A stretch of DNA of 64,000 bases from Methylobacterium sp. J-090. GTDB lineage: Bacteria > Pseudomonadota > Alphaproteobacteria > Rhizobiales > Beijerinckiaceae. The stretch's first letter is position 1. The number at the start of each line of letters is the position of its first letter. The notes under the pieces are model-generated. The model searched no databases. It was not told the origin of the DNA and saw only the letters and a list, made by a program, of their open reading frames with translations. Below, piece by piece: positions 57,113-64,000 of the stretch. Both the position numbers and the translations under genes were made by a program. The stretch is taken from positions 310,001-374,000 of the forward strand of contig NZ_JAKSXV010000096.1 in NCBI RefSeq assembly GCF_022829345.1, written 5' to 3'.

Positions 57113-58678
57113 TCAGTTCTTCTTGTCGAGGGGCCGGCCGAGGAGACGGGCGAACTCGGCCTCGATCTCCTCGACGGAGAACGGATTGGGGGCCGCGTTC
57201 GGTCTGGCCGGACGGGCCGGCGCGGGGTCGGGCGGTGCCGGAATCGCGGGGGCGGACGCCGTTCCGTCCGGTGTCGGCGCGGAACGGCCCGCGGGCGAGA
57301 CGGAACGGTCCACCGGGGGTGCGGAACGGTCCGCGACCGGGGTGGGACGGTCCGCCTCGAACAGGTCGTCGGTCGCGGGCGCGTCGGGTTCGGTCACCTC
57401 CGCCGTCGCCGCCATGGCGGCAGCCATAGGATCGACGGCGGGATCAACGGGGTGCTCGACGGGCGCCGGTTCCTGCAAATCGGGGATCAGAACCGCGAGC
57501 GCGACGGAGCTCGGCTCCGCGGGCGCGACCTCCGTGAACGACGCCACCTCGGGCTGCGGATTCGGCCCGGCCATCGAGACCGGCGGAGGCACCGGCACGG
57601 GAGCCGCCGGGGCGGCGACGAAGGTCGGCTCGACGGGCTCGGGCGAGGGGCTTTCGGACGGGGAGATCTCGGGCTGGGAGATTTCGGGCGACGGGGCCTC
57701 GGTCTCGGCGGAACGGGCTGGCATCACCGCCGAGGACGGGCGCCGCACCGCCTCTTCGAGCTGACGGGCCATGTCGGAGAGGATCGCCGCATCGAAGCTG
57801 CGCGGCGCGGGGGGCGCGAGAACCGAAGAATCCCGGCTTGAAGAATCCCGGACCGGGGGTGCGGGGATCGAGGGGGCCGGGACCGGTGGCGGCTCGGAGC
57901 GGACCTCCGCCGCCGAGGCCTCCTCGGCGGCGCGGGCGCGCTTGGCCGCGCCGGGGACGAGGTTGGCGAGGGACGGCGGCAGGCGCCGGGCCGGGCGCGA
58001 CGCCGCGGGGGGCTCGGCCGGTGGACGGGGCGGGACGACCGTCGCGTCGGACGACCGTGCGGACGCGCCGTCGCGTCTCGGCTCGAAATCCGGCTGCGGC
58101 TCGAAGATCTCGAGGGGATCGGGCGCCCGCACCGGGTCGGTCCGGTCCGGCGCATCGGGCCCGGACAGGTCGAGGGGCCGGCCGACGCTCGCCGGCCGCG
58201 CCGTCGAGCCCGGCACGGGCGGGGCCACCACCACGGGCATCTCGAAGGCGGGCTCGAAGGCCGGCGGGTAGCGGGGCGGCTCGAGGGAGGCGGCCGGCTC
58301 CGCCTCGGGCTCGGGGCGGGCCGCTTCGTCGGTGCCCAGCCGCGCGCCGACGCCGCGCGAGATGTTGCGCTCGATCACCACGTCGTTGGGCCCGCCGACG
58401 AGGAGCAGGTGCTCGACGTTGTCTCGGCGCAGCAGGATGAGCTGACGCTGCCGGTCGAGTTCGTAGATGTCGACGATCCCGAGGCGGGGCTGGCGGCCGC
58501 GGGCCCCGAGCTTCGAGGACAGGGCATGGCCCCGTCCGGTCAGGCGGCGGAAGGCGAACACCACGGCCGCCAGCACCGCGAAGATGACGAGGAAGATGAT
58601 CGCAAACTGGATCGTCGAAGAACCGTCTGAACTGAAGAACGAAGACAAGACCGGGGTCTCTCGCTTTTTGGGGGCCAC
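57113..58678 (-). CDS. fliO: FliO-like flagellar protein with long disordered C terminus
   Basis: A 521-residue protein. Membrane helix 'IQFAIIFLVIFAVLAAVVFA' (24-43) and a small FliO-type domain: 'GRQPRLGIVDIYELDRQRQL', 'ILLRRDNVEHLLLVGGPNDV', 'VIERNI' (up to 107). The remaining 400 residues are rich in Pro, Ala, Ser, Glu and Asp with little order, but end in a conserved-looking 'FSVEEIEAEFARLLGRPLDK'. Canonical FliO is 100-150 residues. GTG 58678 lacks a ribosome site; a TTG at 58648 with GAGA upstream may be used instead. Divergent from flgB. Confidence 0.85.
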   Translation of the reverse strand: MAPKKRETPVLSSFFSSDGSSTIQFAIIFLVIFAVLAAVVFAFRRLTGRGHALSSKLGARGRQPRLGIVDIYELDRQRQLILLRRDNVEHLLLVGGPNDVVIERNISRGVGARLGTDEAARPEPEAEPAASLEPPRYPPAFEPAFEMPVVVAPPVPGSTARPASVGRPLDLSGPDAPDRTDPVRAPDPLEIFEPQPDFEPRRDGASARSSDATVVPPRPPAEPPAASRPARRLPPSLANLVPGAAKRARAAEEASAAEVRSEPPPVPAPSIPAPPVRDSSSRDSSVLAPPAPRSFDAAILSDMARQLEEAVRRPSSAVMPARSAETEAPSPEISQPEISPSESPSPEPVEPTFVAAPAAPVPVPPPVSMAGPNPQPEVASFTEVAPAEPSSVALAVLIPDLQEPAPVEHPVDPAVDPMAAAMAATAEVTEPDAPATDDLFEADRPTPVADRSAPPVDRSVSPAGRSAPTPDGTASAPAIPAPPDPAPARPARPNAAPNPFSVEEIEAEFARLLGRPLDKKN

Positions 58679-58738
58679 CGGCCCGACGCAACGCTGACCG
58701 CAGCAGTATCACGCTCCCGCCGGGCCGGGGCAATAACG

Positions 58739-58754
58739 TTAAGACTTCGTTAAC
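58739..58754. promoter_or_regulatory. CtrA box 1 in the fliO/flgB control region
   Basis: TTAA-GACTTCG-TTAAC: exact match to TTAA-N7-TTAAC. It is 44 bases from a second exact match. Confidence 0.65.
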
Positions 58755-58797
58755 AGCTCCTTCACGCACCGGCGAAGAGTGGCGTCGGCGCGGGGTC

Positions 58798-58814
58798 TTA
58801 ACGCGACGTTAACC
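58798..58814. promoter_or_regulatory. CtrA box 2 in the fliO/flgB control region
   Basis: TTAA-CGCGACG-TTAACC: exact match, located 67 bases ahead of the flgB start and followed by the CGGCA palindromes. Confidence 0.68.
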
Positions 58815-58821
58815 ATGGTGG

Positions 58822-58859
58822 CGGCAGATTTTGCCCATCGCCCGGCAAATCTGACCGGG
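58822..58859. promoter_or_regulatory. two CGGCA-type palindromes ahead of flgB
   Basis: CGGCA-GATTT-TGCCC (58822-58836) and CCCGGCA...TGACCGGG (58841-58859) lie between CtrA box 2 and flgB. They share the CGGCA-N5-TGCC core with the fliX and fliL regions. Confidence 0.55.
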
Positions 58860-58880
58860 TGCGGGGGCTGGAGCCACGCC

Positions 58881-59348
58881 GTGTCCGTCACCGACCTGCC
58901 CATCCTCGGCATGCTGCGCACCCGGATGCAGTGGCACCAGACCCGCCAGAAGCTGCTCGCCGAGAACGTCGCCAACGCCGACCTGCCGGGCTTCAAGCCC
59001 CGCGACCTGGCGAACCCCGATCTCGGTCGCGGCGCCGGGGCGGGTGCGGCCGCCGGGATGGGGGGCGCGGCGAGCTTCGGCGCCATGGCGCTCGCCCAGC
59101 CCGTGGGGGCGTCCGGCGCCGGCCTCGCCGTCACGAGCCCGTCCCACATCGCCCTGGCCCAGGCGGGGGAGGGACCGGGCGCCGATCCGCGCCGGGTCAA
59201 GGGCTTCGAGATCCGCCCGAGCGGCAACGGCGTGAACCTCGAGGAGGAGATGATGAAGGCCGGCGACAACCAGGCCGACTACCAGCTCGCCTCGTCGATG
59301 TACCAGAAGAGCCTCGAGACCCTGAAGATCGCCATCGGCAAGCGCTGA
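58881..59348 (+). CDS. flgB: flagellar proximal rod protein FlgB
   Basis: A 155-residue rod protein. Start 'VTDLPILGMLRTRMQWHQTR' and 'LLAENVANADLPGFKPRDL'; end 'GFEIRPSGNGVNLEEEMMKA', 'GDNQADYQLASSMYQKSLET'. The C-terminal 'YQKSLETLKIAIGKR' is typical. The start is GTG at 58881, with GGAG seven bases before it; the frame is open further up but passes through the CtrA box and palindromes, which argues against an earlier start. First gene of flgB-flgC-fliE-fliQ-fliR-flhB. Confidence 0.92.
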   Translation: MSVTDLPILGMLRTRMQWHQTRQKLLAENVANADLPGFKPRDLANPDLGRGAGAGAAAGMGGAASFGAMALAQPVGASGAGLAVTSPSHIALAQAGEGPGADPRRVKGFEIRPSGNGVNLEEEMMKAGDNQADYQLASSMYQKSLETLKIAIGKR

Positions 59349-59378
59349 ACCGCGTCCCCCTGAACCCGCGAGAGCGCC

Positions 59379-59789
59379 ATGGACTTCCTCAAATCCCTCA
59401 CCACCGCGGCGTCCGGCCTCAAGGCCCAGTCGAGCCGGATGCGGGTCATCGCCGAGAACATCGCCAACGCGGAATCGGCCCCGACCTCGCCGGGCGGCGA
59501 GCCCTACCGCCGCAAGATCCCGACCTTCACCCAGCAGATCGACCGCGAGACCGGGGCGAGCCTCGTCGAGACCGGCCGGGTCCGCCGCGATTCCGCGCCG
59601 TTCCGCGTCAAGCACGATCCGGGCAACCCCGCGGCCAACGCGAAGGGCGACGTGAGCCTGCCCAACGTCAACGGGCTCATCGAGAACATGGACATGCGCG
59701 AGGCCCAGCGCTCCTACGAGGCCAACCTCAACATGGTCACCGCCACCCGCCGGATGGTGGCCAAGACCCTCGAGATCCTCAAGGCCTGA
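59379..59789 (+). CDS. flgC: flagellar proximal rod protein FlgC
   Basis: A 136-residue rod protein: 'LTTAASGLKAQSSRMRVIAE', 'NIANAESAPTSPGGEPYRRK' and the C-terminal 'AQRSYEANLNMVTATRRMVA', 'KTLEILKA' match FlgC throughout. It starts 30 bases after flgB. Length is standard. Confidence 0.96.
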   Translation: MDFLKSLTTAASGLKAQSSRMRVIAENIANAESAPTSPGGEPYRRKIPTFTQQIDRETGASLVETGRVRRDSAPFRVKHDPGNPAANAKGDVSLPNVNGLIENMDMREAQRSYEANLNMVTATRRMVAKTLEILKA

Positions 59790-59849
59790 TCGACCCTCCG
59801 GCCCGCCGCCCCCTGCCCATAAGACCCTGCGCCCGAAAGACCCTCCGCC

Positions 59850-60167
59850 ATGGCCACCAACGCCTTCGCCGCCGGCGCCTACGCCGCGATCCAGAACATC
59901 GGCGCCAAGGGCGCCATGGCCAAGGCCGCGCCGGTCGCCAACCCGCAGGGCATGAACTTCGGCTCGCTGCTGTCCTCGACCCTGGATTCCGTCGGCGACG
60001 CCGGGCGCCGGGCCGATTCCCAGGCCCTGGCGGTGGCGGGCGGCAAGGCCAACGTCGTCGACGTGGTCACGGCGGTGGCCGAGAGCGAGACCGCCCTCCA
60101 GACCCTGGTGGCCGTGCGCGACCGCATGATCTCGGCCTACGAGGAGATCATGCGGATGCAGATCTAG
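59850..60167 (+). CDS. fliE: flagellar hook-basal body complex protein FliE
   Basis: A 105-residue protein linking the MS ring to the rod. 'GMNFGSLLSSTLDSVGDAGR' and 'VVDVVTAVAESETALQTLVA', 'VRDRMISAYEEIMRMQI' form the FliE core; the C-terminal end 'EIMRMQI' is the family signature. It starts 60 bases after flgC. A palindromic repeat follows, before fliQ. Confidence 0.95.
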   Translation: MATNAFAAGAYAAIQNIGAKGAMAKAAPVANPQGMNFGSLLSSTLDSVGDAGRRADSQALAVAGGKANVVDVVTAVAESETALQTLVAVRDRMISAYEEIMRMQI

Positions 60168-60270
60168 GACGAACAGCGCGCGCCCTTCCACTCGGGGGCT
60201 TCCGGGACCGGACACCCGCTCGGTGGCTGGTTTTCGGACGTCATGACGGGGGCGGCGTGAAACGCGACAG

Positions 60271-60369
60271 GCCCCCTCTCCTGGAAGGAGAGGGTTGGGG
60301 TGAGGTGTGGGACATCTCCGGAGAGTTCGCACACCTCACCCTGTCCCTCTCCTTCCAGGAGAGGGGACC
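60271..60369. repeat. dispersed ~100-bp palindromic element, copy 1 (fliE-fliQ gap)
   Basis: Left part CCCTCTCCTGGAAGGAGAGG (60274-60293) plus TGGGGTGAGGTGTG; right part CACACCTCACCC plus CCCTCTCCTTCCAGGAGAGG (60345-60364). Left and right are reverse complements of each other, giving one large stem, and each half also has its own small palindrome. Confidence 0.9.
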
Positions 60370-60457
60370 CGCGCTGCCTGCGGGACGACCCCAAAGCGGC
60401 CACCCTCTCTGGATGGACGGCCTCGACGATCCCCCGGACTCGAGAATCGAAACCAGC

Positions 60458-60724
60458 ATGACCGGCCTCGCCATTATCGACGTCGCGCGCGACGGGATCT
60501 TCGTGTTCCTCAAGGTCGCGGGGCCGATCATGCTCGTCGCCCTCCTGGTCGGCCTCGTGATCTCGCTGCTCCAGGCCCTGACCCAGATCCAGGAACAGAC
60601 CCTGATCTACGTGCCCAAGATCGTGGCCGTGTTCGCCACCCTGCTGTTCATGCTGCCCTTCATGGGCGACGCGCTCGGCGGCTACATGACCCGCATCGCC
60701 GCGCGCATCGTCGCCGGCGGGTGA
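60458..60724 (+). CDS. fliQ: flagellar export gate protein FliQ
   Basis: An 88-residue protein with two membrane helices: 'IFVFLKVAGPIMLVALLVGL' and 'VPKIVAVFATLLFMLPFMGD'; 'LLQALTQIQEQTLIYVPKIV' is the FliQ/SctS hallmark. ATG 60458 fits the family length. It is separated from fliE by the repeat element and followed by fliR after 18 bases. Confidence 0.93.
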   Translation: MTGLAIIDVARDGIFVFLKVAGPIMLVALLVGLVISLLQALTQIQEQTLIYVPKIVAVFATLLFMLPFMGDALGGYMTRIAARIVAGG

Positions 60725-60742
60725 AGCCTGCTATGACGGGTC

Positions 60743-61507
60743 ATGAACCTGCTCCTGCCCGGCATCGCGGCGGCCTTCCTGCTCACCTTCGCCCGGGTCG
60801 GGACCCTGGTGATGCTGATGCCGGGCGTCGGCGAGCAGCTCGTGTCGCCGCGCCTGCGGCTGGCCTTCGCCCTGCTGCTCACCCTCGTGCTGTTCCCGAC
60901 CGTGCGGCCCCTGCTGCCGATGCAGGGCGGGGCCATCGCCGGGCCGGGGCTCGTCGCGCTGCTGTTCGGCGAGGTGCTGGTCGGGCTGGTGCTCGGGCTC
61001 ACCGTCCGGATGGTGCTCGCCGCCCTGCAGACCGCCGGCGTGGTGGTGTCGCAGCAGCTCGGCCTGTCCTACGCCATGACCGTGGACCCGACGCAGGGCG
61101 GCCAGCAGACCGCCATCGGCAACTTCCTGGCGCTGCTCGGCGTCACCCTGATCGTGGCGACCGACCTGCATCACGTCGCCCTCTACGCCATCGGCCGCAG
61201 CTACGTGCTGCTGCCGCCCGATGGCATCCCGGGCCTCGGCGAGGCGGCGGCCCTCGCCCTGAAGGCGATCGCGCGGGGCTTCGCCCTCGGCGTGCAGATC
61301 TCGACGCCGTTCATCGCCTTCGGCATCCTGTTCAACGTCGGCCTCGGCGTGCTGGCCCGGCTGATGCCGCAGATGCAGGTGTTCTTCGTCGCGGTGCCGG
61401 CCTCGGTCCTCATCGGCATGCTGGTGCTGCTCGGCAGCCTCGGCGTGATGATGGCGGTGTTTCTGGACAATATCGGCCACTACCTCTCGGATCTGGCCGG
61501 GCGGTGA
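60743..61507 (+). CDS. fliR: flagellar export gate protein FliR
   Basis: A 254-residue protein with six predicted membrane segments: 'LLPGIAAAFLLTFARVGTLV', 'FGEVLVGLVLGLTVRMVLAA', 'QTAGVVVSQQLGLSYAMTVD', 'FALGVQISTPFIAFGILFNV', 'GLGVLARLMPQMQVFFVAVP' and 'IGMLVLLGSLGVMMAVFLDN', typical of FliR/SctT. It is tightly linked to fliQ; a repeat element separates it from flhB. Confidence 0.94.
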   Translation: MNLLLPGIAAAFLLTFARVGTLVMLMPGVGEQLVSPRLRLAFALLLTLVLFPTVRPLLPMQGGAIAGPGLVALLFGEVLVGLVLGLTVRMVLAALQTAGVVVSQQLGLSYAMTVDPTQGGQQTAIGNFLALLGVTLIVATDLHHVALYAIGRSYVLLPPDGIPGLGEAAALALKAIARGFALGVQISTPFIAFGILFNVGLGVLARLMPQMQVFFVAVPASVLIGMLVLLGSLGVMMAVFLDNIGHYLSDLAGR

Positions 61508-61559
61508 CGGGGCCTTTCGCCATCGCTCGCGTCGTCGGGACCTCCCGAGGGCGGCGCGG

Positions 61560-61654
61560 GTCCCCTCTCCTGGAAGGAGAGGGACAGGGTGAGGTGTGCG
61601 GATTCTCCGGAAAGGTCCCACACCTCACCCCAACCCTCTCCTTCCAGGAGAGGG
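61560..61654. repeat. dispersed palindromic element, copy 2 (fliR-flhB gap)
   Basis: TCCCCTCTCCTGGAAGGAGA then GGGACAGGGTGAGGTGTG; right half CACACCTCACCCCAACCCTC then TCCTTCCAGGAGAGGG. Same layout as copy 1, with a 17-base centre that differs. Confidence 0.9.
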
Positions 61655-61770
61655 AGCACGGCGGTGTCTCACCCAATTCTGCGAATGCGCCTCGTGGCGC
61701 GGCGCGTCGGGGAGATCGGAGCCTCCCCACTCGGACTCATCTCCCCACCCCCCGCGGAACGGTCTGAGCC

Positions 61771-62838
61771 ATGTCCGAGGGCGCGGAACAGGAAGACAAG
61801 ACCGAAGACCCGACACCGCGGCGCATCGAGAAGGCGATCGAGCAGGGCAACGTCCCGAACTCCGTCGAGATCAACACGTTCTTCATCCTCGCGGCCTTCA
61901 CCCTCGCGTTGGTGATGGCGTCGGGGTCCATCGCGCGCGACCTCGTGGCCGGCATGCGCGGCTTCCTCATGAACGCCCACGCGGTCCCGTCCGACCCGCA
62001 CGTCTACGCCGCCATGGGCCTGCGCACGATGCTCCTCTACGCCCAGGCGCTGGCCATCCCCATCGGCCTCGTGGTGGTGGCGGGGCTGGCGGCCGGCCTC
62101 CTCCAGCACCCCCTGGTGTTCTCCACCGAGGCCATCGGCCTCAAGTGGGAGCGGGTCTCCCCCATGGCCGGCGCCAAGCGCATCTTCGGCATGGAGGCCC
62201 TGTTCCAGTTCATCAAGGGTCTGGCCAAGCTCGCCATGGTCGGAATCGTCGGCGGCACCATCCTGTGGGGCGAGCGCGACCGCCTCGAGGTGTTCGTCCG
62301 CCTCGATCCGTCGGCGACGCTCGCGGCGATCCTGTCCCTGTGCCTGAAGCTCATGGGCGGCATGCTGGCGGTGTTCGTCGCCATCGCGCTCGGCGACGCC
62401 GTCTACCAGCGCTTCAAGTGGCGCCAGAAGCTGCGCATGTCCAAGGAGGAGATGAAGCAGGAGCACAAGGAGAGCGACGGCAACCCCGAGGTGAAGGGCC
62501 GCATGAAGCAGATCCGCGCCCAGCGCGTGAAGAAGCGCATGATGGCCGCCGTGCCCACCGCCACCGTCATCGTCACGAACCCGACCCACTATGCCGTGGC
62601 CCTGCGCTACGAGGCCGGGATGCAGGCGCCGATCTGCGTCGCCAAGGGCGTCGATTCCCTCGCGCTGCGCATCCGGGCGCTGGCCAAGGAGCACGACGTG
62701 CCGGTGCTGGAGAACCCGCCCCTCGCCCGCGCGCTGCACGCCACCGTGGACATCGACGAGGAGATTCCGGCCGAGCATTACCGCGCGGTCGCCGAGGTGA
62801 TCGGCTTCGTCATGCGCCTGCGGCGCCGGGCGGCGTGA
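61771..62838 (+). CDS. flhB: flagellar export switch protein FlhB
   Basis: A 355-residue export protein with four membrane helices and a cytoplasmic domain cut at NPTH. Start 'EDKTEDPTPRRIEKAIEQGN' (charged, before the first helix), 'PMAGAKRIFGMEALFQFIKG', 'YQRFKWRQKLRMSKEEMKQE', and 'TVIVTNPTHYAVALRYEAGM', where the autocleavage Asn-Pro-Thr-His is at 270-273. The C-terminal part 'PLARALHATVDIDEEIPAEH' is usual. It controls the switch from rod/hook to filament export. Confidence 0.95.
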   Translation: MSEGAEQEDKTEDPTPRRIEKAIEQGNVPNSVEINTFFILAAFTLALVMASGSIARDLVAGMRGFLMNAHAVPSDPHVYAAMGLRTMLLYAQALAIPIGLVVVAGLAAGLLQHPLVFSTEAIGLKWERVSPMAGAKRIFGMEALFQFIKGLAKLAMVGIVGGTILWGERDRLEVFVRLDPSATLAAILSLCLKLMGGMLAVFVAIALGDAVYQRFKWRQKLRMSKEEMKQEHKESDGNPEVKGRMKQIRAQRVKKRMMAAVPTATVIVTNPTHYAVALRYEAGMQAPICVAKGVDSLALRIRALAKEHDVPVLENPPLARALHATVDIDEEIPAEHYRAVAEVIGFVMRLRRRAA

Positions 62839-62925
62839 GCGGTCTCCACGCCCCTGAGACTCTCGTCATACCTTCGCCCGATCACCGCTCTCGCAAGTCG
62901 CCATGGGCCGGCGTGAAGCGCGACA

Positions 62926-63025
62926 GGCCCCCTCTCCTGGAAGGAGAGGGCTGGGGTGAGGTGTGCGAACTCTCCAAAAAGGTCACACACCTCACCCTGT
63001 CCCTCTCCTTCCAGGAGAGGGGACC
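62926..63025. repeat. dispersed palindromic element, copy 3 (flhB-cckA gap)
   Basis: CCCTCTCCTGGAAGGAGAGG (62930-62949) plus TGGGGTGAGGTGTG; right half CACACCTCACCC plus CCCTCTCCTTCCAGGAGAGG (63001-63020). The 17 bases left of it (GCGTGAAGCGCGACAGG) match those left of copy 1 except one base. The rest of the 392-base flhB-cckA gap holds no gene. Confidence 0.9.
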
Positions 63026-63230
63026 CGTGCAGGCCGCGACCAATGGGGTTCACCGCACCGCCATTCTTCCGGGACGCGTCTGCATCGCGGCTGTGCGCCG
63101 CATCGGCCAAGCACCACGGTTTGTGCACCTTTTTCCCCGTATTTTGTCGGACGCCGTGGCGGGATGACCCTTGCCGCACGGGCGGACCGGGCGCTAACCG
63201 GGTGTCACAAGACAGGTGGATCGACCCGGG

Positions 63231-64000
63231 ATGGCTGAGTTCAGCGGACCAACCAAGGCCGCGCCGAACGCGATCGACCGGTCCGAGCGGCCCGGCCGCG
63301 TCGGGCTGCTCCTCGTCCTGGCCGGACTCCTCGTGGGCGCGGCCGTCGGCCTGTCCTTCGTCGCCAACGAGCAGGCCCAGCCACTCATCCTCGGCCTGCT
63401 GGCGCTCCTCGCCATGGCGGGCGTGTTCTGCCTGTTCGCGCTCGCCATCGGCGCCCTCCAGCTCGCCGGCCAGACCGGGCGCGACGACATCACCAAGGCC
63501 ATCGTCGACGCGTCCCCCGAGGGCACCATCGTGGTGGAGGAGGGCGGCCGCCTCATCTACGCCAACGAGGCGTACCTGCGCATCGCCGGCGGCGAGACCT
63601 TCGCCAACCTGCGCCCCGTGGAACGGGTCTTCGTCGGCTCACCGGAGGTGTCGGAGGCGGTCTATCGCCTCGCCCAGGCCGCCCGCGAGGGGCTCGGCCA
63701 CGGCGAGGAGATCCGCATGGCGCCGCCCCCCGACGGGGCCGGCGACCGGGCCTTCGCCTGGTACCGCATCGCCGTGCGCCCCATCGACCGGCCGCGCCGG
63801 TCCGCCGCCCTGTGGAGCGTCTCCGACATCACCCACGAGCGCGAGCGCCAGGAGAACGTCTTCCAGGAGCTCCAGCACGCCATCGACTACCTCGACCACG
63901 CGCCGGCCGGCTTCCTCTCCATCGATCCGGCCGGGTCCGTCGTCTACATGAACGCGACCCTCGCCGCCTGGCTCGGCTACGACCTCGCCACGGTCGGCTC
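63231..64000 (+). CDS. cckA: cell-cycle histidine kinase CckA (N-terminal part)
   Basis: 256 residues are visible; the rest lies outside the window. Two membrane helices (about 24-44 and 52-74), a PAS domain ('IVDASPEGTIVVEEGGRLIY', 'ANEAYLRIAGGE'), the CckA-typical 'AFAWYRIAVRPIDRPRRSAA', 'LWSVSDITHERERQENVFQE', 'LQHAIDYLDHAPAGFLSIDP' and a second PAS with 'VVYMNATLAAWLGYDLA'. CckA feeds ChpT and then CtrA and CpdR. In alphaproteobacteria cckA often follows flhB. The kinase core and receiver are not seen here but expected. Confidence 0.92.
   Translation, partial: MAEFSGPTKAAPNAIDRSERPGRVGLLLVLAGLLVGAAVGLSFVANEQAQPLILGLLALLAMAGVFCLFALAIGALQLAGQTGRDDITKAIVDASPEGTIVVEEGGRLIYANEAYLRIAGGETFANLRPVERVFVGSPEVSEAVYRLAQAAREGLGHGEEIRMAPPPDGAGDRAFAWYRIAVRPIDRPRRSAALWSVSDITHERERQENVFQELQHAIDYLDHAPAGFLSIDPAGSVVYMNATLAAWLGYDLATVG

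Noticed and set aside
60307..61767. Plus-strand open frame containing 'TPHPVPLLPGEGTRA'-like peptides
   Set aside because: It is translation of the palindromic repeat plus an off frame of fliR; such peptides are a known annotation artefact.

Overview
The window comes from a very GC-rich (about 70%) alphaproteobacterium of the Rhizobiales, most likely Methylobacterium or a close relative. This is inferred from the protein families (KdoO, GSCFA, DUF6894, DUF2171, IalB, FliX, CheL/FlbY, MotE, CckA), from the Rhizobiales-type flagellar layout and from the gene order. No 16S gene is present to prove it. Nothing looks like a prophage, an IS element or a CRISPR array.

Left part (1-31.4 kb): housekeeping and metabolism. 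In order: a DUF4174 protein (cut by the window edge), a CurA-like reductase, ssb, gyrA, an outer membrane beta-barrel protein, coaD, two cyclophilins around a TonB-like protein, an EamA exporter, mobA-mrp, a stress flavoprotein, pncB, a soluble chemoreceptor-like protein, pxpA, an AI-2E-type permease, hisN, a lysophospholipase-like hydrolase, a small heat-shock protein under a ROSE-type RNA thermometer, Kdo hydroxylase, hemC, a divergent GSCFA/WcbI pair, a divergent response regulator/Hpt pair, tRNA-Gln(UUG), an SDR and prfC.

Middle (31.4-37.9 kb): accessory genes. These include a DUF6894 gene whose 3' end runs into a dispersed palindromic repeat, a photolyase (PhrB type) followed by a spore-photoproduct-lyase-like radical SAM gene, a degraded copy of the prfC 3' end, a DUF2189 membrane protein, a CheY-like regulator beside a BLUF blue-light sensor, and a very short porin-like gene.

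Right part (37.9-64 kb): flagellar genes in several transcription units: flgI-cheL-flbY (minus) divergent from fliX; flgF-flgG-flgA-flgH (minus) divergent from fliL-fliM-DUF6468-motE-ialB-like-hypothetical-TPR giant; fliO-fliP (minus) divergent from flgB-flgC-fliE-fliQ-fliR-flhB; then cckA, cut by the window edge. A stress-type cassette (DUF892, DUF2171, MBOAT, dksA) sits between flgI/fliX and flgH. The three divergent flagellar control regions carry CtrA-box-like TTAA-N7-TTAA sites and CGGCA-N5-TGCC palindromes, and the kinase that feeds CtrA (cckA) lies at the end of the cluster. This suggests cell-cycle control of flagellar class II genes as in Caulobacter. Three copies of a roughly 100-bp palindromic repeat punctuate the fliE-fliQ, fliR-flhB and flhB-cckA gaps.
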